27,068 nt of DNA. Origin: Lingula anatina (Eukaryota; Brachiopoda; Lingulata; Lingulida; Lingulidae). Under the pieces are notes generated by a model. It saw only the letters and a program-made list of their open reading frames with translations. It was not told the DNA's origin and ran no database searches. The stretch spans positions 167,428 to 194,495 of the forward strand of contig NW_019775740.1 in assembly GCF_001039355.2 (NCBI RefSeq). Direction: 5' to 3'. The position numbers and the translations under genes are program-made. Shown piece by piece: positions 1 through 12,500 of the stretch; the stretch's first letter is position 1, and each line of letters begins with the position of its first letter.

Positions 1-137
1 GTGGTTTTTGCAAAACCAGCAATGTGTTTATCATCAATAAGATGCACATTAGTGAAGGCATGATCATGGATAAGTTTTTCTTTTGTTCACTGACATTTTG
101 ATTAGCCGTATAATAACACTGGTTATTATGTTTTCAG

Positions 138-2887
138 ACGCCAAAGTGAATCGTCGCAAAAGTCAATATGATAACCATGTAAGTGTGTTGGCACATATTA
201 GTGGTCTAGCAAGAGAAATAATTTTTGGCCTAATGATGCTTGTTTCAGTGAAAAATCATTTAATAACTTGTGTAATAAATATAAATATATATTATCACTG
301 CAACTTGGCCATTACCCAAATTTGAAGTCTCGCAGCTAGTGAATAAATAACTTATGACACCAGGCAATAACTGGGTTTAAAAAGTTTTATAGAAAGTGAA
401 ACGAATTCCCAATCATTATTTCCCGGTATCACAGTGGTTCTTAAACTTCTAATACTTGTCCTATATAGGCCTTGTGCACTCTACAAAGTTATATCAAATT
501 ATTATATTAATTGTAAGGGATTCTGTGCCCCTCCCCCAAACCACCACCACCAGCATATACTGCACAAGGGTTAATTTTCATACAAACCATTCTTTTTTTT
601 TTTTTCAACCAAAAAGGAATACACTCTCATGTTTGTAGTGTTTTCTTATTTCCGCAGGTTCACAACCATGGCAAGTTGCACAAAAAATACAGCTCTTGTT
701 CTACGATCTATCTTGATGACTCCACGGTTACCCAGCCTAACCTTAAAAATACAATCAAAGCCGTAGCATTAGCCAGTTATTTACATATCAAGAACAGAGA
801 CAAAACAAACAATCATGTCCATTTAGATTCAAAATTTCTAGAGACATTTGATGAGAAACTTCACCCCTTGACGGTAAGTTGAGGAAATCAAGACTTTTGT
901 AGTGTTTATTATTTTGTTTTCCTTAACTTGATGTCATATAGTTAAAATTATGATTTAAACAATTGCTACATATTTGTGATCATATAAACTGATTGATATC
1001 TCGAAAAGCATTAAGTATTTAAGATGACCATTGTGTGAAAGGCAAGCCAGCACCTATCCTGAAAATGATCTTAACAATTTACAAAGATTTTTCTATCTGT
1101 TTTCAGCGTGATACTGTTCCTGATGATTATGATCAAAGGGACCCTGAACATAAAACTATCTATCGATTTATCAGGACATTATTTAGTGCTGCACAGTTAA
1201 CAGCAGAATGTGCCATTGTAACCTTGGTAAGTGAGAAGTCTTTTCAGAGTTTTAGGTGTCTATGGTCTCAGAACATCATCTCTTATATAATCGTCTTATA
1301 AAGAGACAGAAGAGAAGTCCAGCTGCAGAGATATACTGGTTTCAAATTTAGGGCTTTTTAAGATAAAAAGTCACTGTGTCGAACCTTAATATCTTCATTC
1401 TGTTTCTACTTCTACACATATACACAAGCAGAGATCTGTAATGCATGTTTGTCAAATACTACTTATGTTCTGAGACTGTTTTCAGACTTAAACGTGCATT
1501 ATTACACCTCCACTCATAAACACACACACATTGACCCCCCCCCCCCACACACACACACACAGATAACTAAAGTATATTAAAGTATATTTGAAGTATATTT
1601 GTCATATTCTAGGTGTACTTAGAGCGGCTGCTAACTTATGCAGAGATTGAGATGCACCCAGGGAACTGGAAGCGAATGGTGCTTGGTGCAATATTGCTGG
1701 CCTCGAAGGTTTGGGATGACCAGGCAGTGTGGAACGTGGACTTCTGCCAAATTTTAAAGGACACGTCTGTAGAGGACATGTGAGTTGACGTAATATTTAT
1801 TGGTATTGTGAATTATTTATTTTTTCATGGTTTTCTTTGTTCATATCAGATGGTTATACTTACACATTGCAACCTTACATAAACAAATTTGGCTTCATGC
1901 ATGGTTTCCTTTATGGGTTGAAAACATTTTAAATTTCAAAGGTGATATCTCCCAAAAGGTGGGGTATACAAATGGTCTTGATGTTGGAAAAAACTCTTTG
2001 GAGGACATAATTTTTAAGGGCATGTTGCTGCTGTTTTTGTCACGATCCAAAACTTTACTCCTGCCAGTGAAAACTAGGAATAGATAACTTATGATAGTGT
2101 GAAAGTCATTATAAATCTTTTTGTATTTCAGGAATGAGCTGGAGCGTCAGTTCCTAGAACTACTTCAGTTCAACATTAATGTTCCCTCCAGTGTGTATGC
2201 CAAGTATTATTTTGATCTGCGGTCACTGGCAGATGCTCATGAACTCAGTCTGTCATTTGAAGCTCTGAGCAAAGAAAAGGCTTTGAAACTAGAGGTAGGT
2301 TGATGCTCAGATAGAGAGAACAGTGTCTCTTCTGCGCATATGTTTTTGAGAACTTCAGAATTTCAAAATTTTTATGTGAGGTGTCGTGTAGGAATTTCCC
2401 AGAAAATAATCAAATATTTAACGTATTTACTTTTAAAAAATGGTAGTTTCTCCAAGTTTCAAACCTTGGATCTTTTTGTCCCGACAATTGCCATAACTGT
2501 GTTACAATGTGGGGAAATTAAAAGTCCTAACTCACACTTAAGCACAATTCATATCTATGTCAGGATATTGATTGATGGCAAGGTTCATCAGGTGATAATT
2601 AGATTATAGCTGGTAGCTTTAATTCATTGCATTTTTATGTCAAGAAATGATAAAAAAAGCATTATTCATCTTGAGATACCTTCAACAAGAAGTGCTCTTA
2701 AAGTGTGTCTTACACCTTGTCTCTTAAAGTTGCTGTTTACCTTTAATATCATTCTCTTTCATTGAAGGCATTGTCAAGTGTGTGTCAGGATAGATTGAAA
2801 GACTCCATCAAAACCACTTTGAAGCGGACGCATAGTTTGGATGGACTGACCAGTTTGAAAAGAAGCAGCAAAGCAATATTGTCTTGA
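138..2887 (+). CDS. CCNY: Cyclin Y, C-terminal 275 residues in six exons (5' part off the window)
   Basis: Exons are 138-178, 658-873, 1107-1226, 1613-1779, 2132-2294 and 2768-2887, with stop TGA at 2885-2887. Every junction has an AG acceptor and a GT donor (gtaagt, gtaagt, gtaagt, gtgagt, gtaggt) and the reading frame is kept; one Met codon (AT|G) is split between exons 4 and 5. The translation is nearly collinear with vertebrate cyclin [15 protein letters not shown], then [20 protein letters not shown] at the start of the cyclin box, [20 protein letters not shown], and [20 protein letters not shown]. Cyclin Y is a membrane-tethered cyclin that activates CDK14/CDK16 and promotes LRP6 phosphorylation in Wnt signalling. 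The first exon starts mid-codon (xAC, probably Asp), so upstream exons carrying the N-terminal myristoylation region must lie before the window. The C-terminal tail diverges but keeps basic Ser motifs. Identification is very secure; the exon edges are strong. Confidence 0.95.
1526..1561. repeat. Poly(C)/(CA)n microsatellite in a cyclin Y intron
   Basis: A run of cytosines passes directly into alternating CA dinucleotides in the intron before the 1613-1779 exon. It is a simple repeat and likely to vary in length between alleles. Confidence 0.9.
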
Positions 2888-3760
2888 CATCTTGGTGATG
2901 ATCTACAGGGAAAAGAGTGAGGACCAAGGAAGAGTCAGCTGTATATGACCAGTCAGGACTGAGTCCATAATGCCGGCCAAAGGAGTTTGGATTTGGGAGG
3001 ATGCAATATCCCAATAACACTGTAATATCTCATGCTCATTTCGATTGTCAACAGTGTTCAAAGAACAGATAGTAGTCCATGTTTACAAAAATAAATTCCC
3101 CTTCTTTCTTGTAGCTCATAGGCCACATAAACCCTGACAGGCATTTTAGAAGGTAGTACTGTTCTTCATTGTAGGGCACATTTTAAATTGTAACATAGTT
3201 ACTGGCACAGGACTGCTCCTGATATACCATTTCCAGGGTTCAGTACTCGGGGGGAATTTCCCATAGGTCTTGAAACAGTATCCCCTGCATGATGTTCACT
3301 ATAATACTCAGCTCATTAACCATTATGTGCAACAGACCCTTGTAATCATGTACCTGAAAGCCAGTGAGAAATGGTTGGCCCTACACATAGCAAGTGGATG
3401 TGGTAAAACGTGGTACAGAAGTACTGGCTGCTAGATTTTTTTACAGAAAATGTTCATCATTCCACCTCAAATGAAGCACAAGGGGAAATATGTTATGTTG
3501 TTTTTAAAGGAGATAAAGTATTATCAGATGTTATAATGTGAATTTTGATAAACAAGAGCAGAGGTATCTGTGGGGCAGTTCTCTGGGAGAAAAAAAATTA
3601 ATGTGCAGTCACAGATAAATATTAGATCGAGGGGATTTAGTAATAAAAGCTTCTCATTATTATGCTTTTATTTATTGCCATAAATACTTATTTTATTCTT
3701 ATATAGTGTATATGTGTAGTATGTATGTGATATAGAGTCCAATAAATCTGTGATTATAGT
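2888..3760 (+). other. Probable 3' untranslated region of cyclin Y with candidate poly(A) signals
   Basis: No further cyclin Y coding is expected after the stop at 2887, and no other gene is seen here. AATAAA hexamers on the plus strand occur at 3090-3095, 3642-3647 and 3741-3746. The last follows a very AT-rich stretch and is a reasonable distal cleavage signal. Minus-strand ORFs in this span lack recognisable protein character. Which signal is used cannot be decided from sequence. Confidence 0.5.
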
Positions 3761-5741
3761 TGGATCAACTTGGGTTTTATTGTCAATTCTGATTTCAAAA
3801 CTAACACGGGAAACACTTTCCCTAAATTTCATCATGAAGTTGAATATTCTTGTTCAAGTGACACCATTAAAGAAAACGAAAGTCATGAAGTTTGGGAAAA
3901 TTTACCCTTTTATATGCCGTTGATCAAATTTTTACAAATGTTTGTCCCTCAAAAAGGAAGGCATTTGGTCATAGATGTTCTTTTGTCACAAACTAATATT
4001 TTCTGAAACATTCAATTTAATGTCATTTTCATTTAAACATTTGTCTGTGTCAAAAACTATCAGTTTGTAACATAACATTTGTGACCAAACATCATCAAAC
4101 CGATGAACTTATTTCAATAAGGAAGACATTTGATGCAAAACCATTTGCAAAATAGTCATTCTTAGACAATCAGATACAATCTCTTTTGTCAATTCAACAG
4201 GATCACCGGTGAAATTAATTCAAAATACAGAGTTTAATCAGTTTTCTGCAGCAACCTCTTCAATCAAAGGTCTCAAATTTACTGAACATCTACTGAGGTT
4301 ATATTTCTAAGCATTTTTACATTGACAGTGTGATGTTCTTCAAACTTTTCTACGTAAGTTACTAATGGATACTGTTTACTATAAGATCTAGCTATGTAGT
4401 AGGATTATATCATATAGTATATAATATATAATGTACTATATTCAAAGAAAACTTGTTCATTATATATATATATATTCAACTTCGCATTGTGTATAATATG
4501 ATGATTTGGCTAGTAAACTGGGTTTGATTACTCACACATAATCTAGATCAAAACTACAGTCAACAACCACATAAACAAGCAGATTTGTACCATTTAAAGT
4601 GTGTCAGTAAATGTGAGTAATGTCTGAAAAAAATCAATCTTTCTCAAATTACCGAGCAGCTCAATTTCTGTAATGTCCTATTGACACAGAAGTAGTATAA
4701 ATAGTGATCAAGCCTAGTTATTAGTGAATATTAAGTAAGTGCACAATCACAAAACTACTGGTGGGTTTCTGTATCAAGTGTTACATACCGGGGGCTTGAG
4801 CAATAAAAGTTAAACCAATAATATAAGTAAATAAATGTGAAGCATCTTCCCTACATTATCCCACCTTCAAAATACTTTCACACTCCTATTGGTGGGGTAA
4901 AAAAGATGGAAAAGCTAAAGCAACCTCTTAAAGCATAGCACAACAACACTAAATGTGAACATACCAATGGCAGTCATGATGTAAATTATTTGAGCAAACG
5001 ATGTTTTGTCCAAAATTTTCTTATAAAAATGTTATTCTTCACCTGTATGTACTAAATATCACAACAATACAATCTCTTTTCCAAGACTGATAAAAATGAT
5101 TGTGGAAATTTTGATCAACTTCTTTTGATCATAATTCTCCTATACAAAAATGTATTATTATCATCTACTACAAATTTACAATAATAATAATATTATTCTT
5201 AATTTGTTTAGTGTAAATATACATTAAGTAAATCAGGTGGATAAAAATAACAATGTTAAATAACGTGTCTCACCAGCCTTGATCATTGTTCTGTCTCTCT
5301 GATACAACAGATCTTAGTAATTTGAGAATGAAACATCAGCTAGGAATTAGCAGAATTTTTCTGTTTACCCAATATAATGAGCACTGCAAGCACTTGACAA
5401 CTAGGCAAGTTTGCAATCTAAAGTCAATATGACTAAATTCTAAGCAGCAGTTCAATGGCTTTATAACAATAAAAAAAAACATTCACAAGTTTTCTTAAAT
5501 GTATATGATCAACAAATTCAATCAACTAACAGCTGCTAAAATACATAATCAGCTCAATACTGAAAAACACCTATTTGAGGTCATCTCTGTTTAACACTTG
5601 TACTAAATTTGTGACAGCTAATGTTGTCTGTATTATGAGCATGTTATCAATGAAATATGAACAGATACCTTAATGTTTCCAGTTTCACAAAAAAAAAAAA
5701 AAATGTCAGCAATATACATATACCTGCCATACATCACAAAA

Positions 5742-5747
5742 TTTATT
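5742..5747 (-). terminator. Candidate poly(A) signal of the desaturase gene
   Basis: The plus strand reads TTTATT, that is AATAAA on the minus strand, about 790 bp past the desaturase stop codon. It is the first exact hexamer I found downstream of that stop. This hexamer is common by chance in AT-rich DNA, so the assignment is tentative. Confidence 0.3.
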
Positions 5748-5762
5748 TGTAAGGCTCTATTC

Positions 5763-5957
5763 CCATAGATTTTAGATCGATCTATCCCCGCGGGGAGTCT
5801 CACTAGATTACTTTCAGATAATCCGACTTAAATGTCCGTCCCGCCTACTACAAGCTGTAAGGGGGTAATTAACTTTCGTGTCCGCCCGGCTGACAGCTAT
5901 TTAGCGTGAACCCCCAGGGAGTTAGGTCGATCTAAAGTAGGTTGATCTAATCTATGG
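5763..5957. repeat. GC-richer inverted-repeat element, probable non-autonomous DNA transposon (MITE)
   Basis: The element begins CCATAGATT and ends with its exact complement AATCTATGG. Just inside, TAGATCGATCTA (5773-5784) is mirrored by TAGGTCGATCTA (5923-5934), with one more GATCTA motif near the right end. A perfect CCCCGCGGGG palindrome lies at 5786-5795. The interior is clearly richer in G and C than the flanks, which are strongly AT-rich. No ORF is present. I could not define a target-site duplication, so the exact ends and superfamily are uncertain. Confidence 0.55.
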
Positions 5958-6530
5958 AAATGGGGTGTAAGAGACAGTTGATATGAATACAATAACTATA
6001 ATTGTTTCCAAATTTAAAATAATCACTGTTAAAAAAGATTGCACTATCACTATTACTTAATCCAGCCTGACATAGTGACTTTCACAATATTTTTGGATAT
6101 TTTCCCCAAAGCAGCATGCAAGACCTGATCAAGCTTCCATTTCATACAATATAATAATTATCCACCATATATTAACTTTTTGCACTGTAAGACCAATCAA
6201 AAGCTATGAGATATTATTCCAATCGGGGTGGGGATTTTGACACCATTTTCATTTTGTACTACCACTTATAATATCAAACAGTTAAGACGCATAGTATTAC
6301 ATATCAAGGTTTTACCAGTAGTCTTGCTAGCTATTTTTTACGTAAATGTTCACCTTATATTGACAATTTTGTGACTGAATTTTTTTACTTGATAGAATCT
6401 ATAGATGGCCATTGTTGACATGAAATTCACTAGAATACTTTCTCCAGTAGTCCTTTAAAAGTAGTTCTCGTCAAATTCTCAGTTGAACTGTTCTCTAGGT
6501 ATTTAGGCATGAAGAATTTGTCCATGGCTT

Positions 6531-9500
6531 CTAATCAGAGTGGAAAGCACTGTATGTAGCATACCACAGTTCTCCTGAATGCTTCAGTGTTCTGGCAAAA
6601 CAAGACAGATTTTTGAGATATGGCAAAGAACTCGATTCAAATCATGTACTCAAATATGACATAATTTGCTTAAGGAACCATGCCACATTTAAATGTAAAA
6701 AAAAATATTGAGAAGGTAAATTTTTGGAAGTGCTGTTAATCAAATGTAACTATGTAATTGATCAGAGGTGTACTTAACCTCCAAATAATTTGAAAAAATG
6801 TAGTAATCATGCATGATTGTTTTACGTTTCTTTCTGTCAGAAAATAAAGAGAAATATTCATGAAACTCATATACCTGACGATGTCTTTGAAGGCGGTTGA
6901 CAGCTTCTTTACTTCATGCTTAATACCATGTTTCTTACACAATTCTTTCACCATAGGTTGCACCTTGTAATAGTTGTGTCTGGGCATGGTTGGAAATAGG
7001 CTAAAAACATCAAATATTTACTCAATCATTTATAATCACTCTTGAGAATTAAAAACCTACATAACTACCAGTAACACAAAATATCTTTACTTGAACTACT
7101 GGCACCTCAAAAGTAAACAAACATCAGTGAAAAATCACTATATCATATTTTGCATTCCTACGTGTCCATCAAACCAAATCTTTGCCTCCAAAATTATATT
7201 GACAATACACCTTTGTATATTGATCCATATTTGCTTAACCACGTTTCATTAAATGAATAACAAATGCATACATACTGGTGTTCTATCTGGAAGTTGAGAT
7301 GTCCAGTAAACCAGTCATTAAAAAATGACTGCTCCACATCGCATGTTGCATGCATCTATGAAAAAAATTAACAGTGCAAATTTCACTCGGCAAATACACA
7401 TTGTCATCTACAAAAATAATTGTGTTTCTGGATATTATCTAAATAAATAATGTTATATTTTACCTGCTAATTGGAAAGTGACATAAGTGTTTATCCCATG
7501 AACACAAAGGGATAAGGCAGCTTGGGAATTTTTGCCTTCTGATTACTTAAAAAACAATGTTAAGCAGTGGTTGTCACATGCTTAATTTTCTTTGAGTGCT
7601 TTACACAGAGGAAAAGCCTTTTTTGCAGAGAAAATGTTTGGAACTTTTATCCATCCTCCTCATTTCATGTTCTACTCCCCCAGCAGCCACTTTTTATAAT
7701 CCGAAGAACGGCTGTTTGGATCAGCATATTTTTCATGTTTCATATTAATTTGAAAGTTTTCCTGAGACAGTTGTTTTATGGTAATTAGGTTATTAGGAAA
7801 TTAGGAACACAAATGTGTCTAGCATACCTGGAGTGGCATCCATGGCTCCTCCTTGTCCTCATCAATCTCCATAGGAATGTGGTTACTCTGAGTAACCCAA
7901 GTGAACCAATGACTTTCTACACATCTGAATATATAGGGCACCATAGCTTATATGAAATCAATTATCTTTTCAATTCATATTACAATTATTCAAGTGTCAT
8001 TGTTATAATGAATATTTAGTAATTTCAAACTAGATGTTTGTAGAAAAGATATAAAAGAAACAGCAACAAGAAATAAGACAACAAAATGTTTGTCACTCCA
8101 AGTTCAACGGAAACCTTTAAGGCATAGTTAATTCTTATTGAAACTATATCAGTTACTGTATTTACAATTCAATTTCAAACTAAAAGATAAATTTGACAAA
8201 CCTTCCATGAGAAATTACTATGAACAAAATGAAAGAATGTTTTACAAATTGGCCAATTAAAAAAATATGTGGTTATAATTTGGGACCAGGGATTACAGTT
8301 ATAGTTACATGCCTGTCTAAACCATTGCTATATAACTTGCAAATTTTTGTCCACTGATGATTCTTTTATTACAGAATATATACAAAAAATGTTTTTATTT
8401 CATTCAAATTAGCTCTCCAAACATTGCCTTACCTTATTGTAAAATAAAACAGAATGGTTCCTCCGACGCCTAACAGTGGGGTATACAGGTAAAATAGCTT
8501 TGCAAAGAACAATGATACAGTGAAGAGGTCCTAGAACATCAAAATGATCTAAATCAGCTGGCTAACTCACATCATTTTTAAGTCTACAATTCACACTTTG
8601 TTATTAGTCTGCAATTTGATATGATACATTTGTACAGTACAGAGGTGGACAATAAAATAAAGCACATATCCATGTAAAATGTATCTCTTTAGTAAAGCAT
8701 TTCACCTGAATAAATTACTATTACATACCAGCCACTTTTTTCTGGTGAAGATGTGTCTGAACAGCATTATCTGAAAGTACACTGGGAACAGCAGGGGTGG
8801 TCCAACTGGAATGAAGTTCAAAAGCAGCTATTTAGTGATAGTCTCTTAAAAATGACACATACACATTCCTTCAAAAACTCTACTTGCAACTAGCAATCAT
8901 ATTTAACAAAACGATCCCCATTACCCTCAGAAATAAAAAAAAAATTGTCTTCAATTTCAGGTGGTGTTTTATTTCTTGTAAAAATGGAGAAATTAAATGG
9001 AGAAAATAGATGTACTTACTGACAAAAAAATACTTGTGTTGCAGATTGTACGGCATGGAATTTTTCTTTTTCTTGGCAATCTAAAAGAATACATACAAAT
9101 GCTACATTTAACTCAGTATGTATTACATAAATGCAGGAAATAAAAAATACAATCTTTTAACAAAACTTCTGAAAACTAGAAAAATGTTTTCTTTCGTGCA
9201 TTGCAAACTTTTATGATTTGTCTTCGATAAGACATATTTAAAGTGTTGGTTTCTATTCGTTGCCCTTACCTTAACAGGCATAGTCTCACCAACCACAAAT
9301 AACTCCTCCAGCCTGACATCAGGGTCCTTACCCATCTAAAATAACAATAACAATAATGTCCAGAAACAAGTGATATAGATAAATAGATACAAAAACTGTC
9401 ATAACAATATTGTGACCAGAGATGGATAGTATGCATTTATACTTAAAAAATGTCATCAGAAAGATGGAATAAGCAGTTTTGCAAATTTAAGATAAAATTA

Positions 9501-12500
9501 TGGCATTCAGAGATTTTAAAAAAGAGGCAAAATCTTAGTAATTAAAATACTCACCACATTTGGTTTTGCATGATGTTGATAGTGCATGTGGTTCCACCAA
9601 TGTGCAGATGCACCCTGGAAAATGGAAAAAAATTATTTCTAAAATTTTATAATCTTTCTTTGGATAAAATCTAAAAAAGAAAATCTGTCTCTTCTTTGTC
9701 ATATTGTGCTACTGTAGTGTTTTTCACCAATTGATCACTGAATGTCATATGCAGCTTAATACCACATGAACTATTCAACTTGCTCCAATTTTTTAAAAAT
9801 ATTTCCTTGGGTAACTGTTTTTATAAACAGCCCTCACTGGTTTGTTGTATCATTTGAACTTTAAAATATAGTCTTCATTTCATTGTCTAATACTAATGTT
9901 TACATAAAGCAGCTAGTCATGTTCTAAGCCTAATTGGGATGAATATTAACCAAAGGAAAGGAAAATTTAAGTCTATATTTTCAAACTTCAATTGACAAAA
10001 CATTTCACATGAAAATATTTAATAAAAATCATCCTAATTTAAACTGCTGTCCCTTGACTTCAGATCAGACTTTACCTAAATGATAAATGTAGACATTTAT
10101 TAGATAGCACTGACATAAGGTCAAACACTATGCACTATGGCCTATACTGTGACCGCTTTTGCTGTTATCTCTGAGTAACAGGTCTACTTCTGTAAACACT
10201 TAACAGTCATGGTGCCTGGCAGAGATAAAAAAAAATAAGCTAAGCCCAACTTAAGTGAAGAGTACTAATTACATTATCTGCAATACTTTCCCCTGTATTC
10301 TAAAATTCCATAAAAATGATCTACAATTCTGTTAAAATAAATGTTGGGCCTCCTTAAATATCTACAAAGTACTATTTTGTAATTTATTACACAAATGAAT
10401 GTATCTATTTTTTCTTTTGGAGAGATCTGTCAAAGTCAATGTTTTGTTTCAAATAAAATGCAGAAAAAATTGCATTTTCTATGAAATTATCAAAATAGGC
10501 AAAAGATAGTAGATATCAATACCTATTAATTTCAGCATGCATATTCAATCAGACTTCAGGATACAAATGAATAAACAAATGCCATATGTATAACTAGAAA
10601 AGCACTCAGAGAGCGCAGACCTCTGTCAAAGCAGCAAAGTCTCCATCCAATGCCGTTTCACCCCTAAATTTTCGATATTTTTTATTATTGATTGATTATT
10701 GATCCGTATCACCACCAAAAACTAATCATCTCTTCCTTGGCCCACTTCTGACAGTTCCTGAATATTTCATCAAAATCGGTCCATAACTTTTTGAGTTATG
10801 TTGATGACAGACGGACAAACAAACAGGGGTGAAAACATAACCTCCTTGGCGGAGGTGAAAAAGAGATTCATAATACATTTTCATTTACATTGCCCTCTGG
10901 AAATGGGCTTACTGACCTTAATAAACCCCATGGTAAACTGGTGCAGAACATGGTCAATTTTACTGTTCTTAAACACTGACAGGTGCCCAAAGTCATGCTG
11001 CAGCCAGCCTACCTGAGCCTAGAGAAAGTGAAAGTGACATGTCATGGTACTGAATTTACAAAATACTGTTAAAATGAAAGAGAATAGTACATCAAAAGTT
11101 ATACGGTATCATGGACAACATTTCACACCTATGTACACAACAAATATGATCTTAATGAGTTTTGAATAAGATTCAATTAGGTGCAAGTTTAGTTCTCCCC
11201 TCCATCTCCTAAGACCATGGCTTTTTATGAAATTTTATTTCAGTTCTAAGCAGCTTAATTTAAATATGTGTCTTATATTACTGAAGTGATACAACTTTAC
11301 CTGAACAGTGGAATACAGAACAACAGACACAATCCAAGGTATCCATCCAGTTCCAAAATACCACATATTTAAGTATGACAGTGCCTCCAGTATCAGTATA
11401 TGTAGCAAAACCACAGCAAAGAAAAAATAACTAGGTTGGAAGAGGCCCTAGAAAGAGAAAAAAAAAACATTCACAGGAGGTGACAAAAGATGCTGCATGC
11501 TGATGAACCTTCATCACAAAGACCTTCAAATTCGTTTAACTTTACGTTTAACTGTTCACGTTAAACACTAAACTCAACCATGGTGGCAATGAGGTAGAAC
11601 TGGCCTAACCTGGAACTTCCACAGATATATCAAACTTAGGATGCTGGTCCCAGAACAGTATCCGCATACCCCAAATGGAGAAGTGGTTGTCATGTTACTT
11701 GTAACATCTATGGGCATGTCAGTATATCAATATGGTGATCATCTTAGTCTTAAAATGTGTTAGAATTAAAGCCTAAATCTGGTAACAATTTTAAACAATT
11801 TTAAACAATTTTAAACCAAAATAAATCGATATTACCATTTTTTCTGCTTTCTTTCTTAACTCTTCAAAATCTTCAACGATATCTTTGGTTTGTTTCTCTG
11901 AGAGTGCTAGTGTTCCCACATGGAGTGCCTTGAGGAATTTTTTTGGGTGAGAAAGATCATTATGGAATGCTATAAAAGGTTCCTAGAAAAACAAAAGAAA
12001 AATGGGTACGAGTAATACAATAACCTTTAATAATGAAAAGAACGCAAGCAAATCTTTGTCTTAAAGCATATGACATACAATTTAAAACTCAAAAATAGTC
12101 AATATAAACTAAAAATTGTTGAAGACTACAGAGAATATTGGCTTTTTATATTTTTTATTGCTAAGGCCACACTTTTTTAATTTTATGGATGACATCCTGC
12201 GCGCGCACTNATATCCCAATCTTATATTTTGACTACCAAATACAAAAAGGCTTAAAGAATAAATATCAGATCAATTTATTTGAGGGTTTTTTAATTTTAA
12301 GGTCTGAATTAGGAAAGATAAATACATGTAGCTTTGCAGGATATGTAACATATAACTTTGGGTCATTTTCAAACAAATAGTATACTTTTAAGGTTACAGA
12401 CAGGATTTATAATCATCAAAATAGCCAAAATGAGGTTTTTGTGCATCTAGTTATAAATAATACATCTACCATTTTGCTGATGGTAAAAAATAAAAAATTC

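Larger units (their letters stand above)
3761..6530. other. Tail-to-tail interval between cyclin Y and the desaturase; no gene seen
   Basis: This AT-rich interval separates the 3' ends of two convergent genes. The 78-codon ORF at 3770-4006 has no family resemblance or splice support. A run of alternating TA lies around 4460-4472. The minus-strand poly(A) hexamer (TTTATT on the plus strand) nearest the desaturase stop that I found is at 5742-5747, which would make a 3' UTR of about 0.8 kb for that gene. A repeat element at 5763-5957 would then lie inside that UTR. Otherwise I see nothing in it. Confidence 0.4.

Noticed and set aside
3770-4006. 78-codon plus-strand ORF after cyclin Y
   Set aside because: No recognised family, no splice context, and it begins just past the likely poly(A) signal of cyclin Y. 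It is probably a chance ORF.
4450-4475. Alternating TA run as a promoter TATA element
   Set aside because: It is a simple repeat between the 3' ends of convergent genes, with no gene start nearby.
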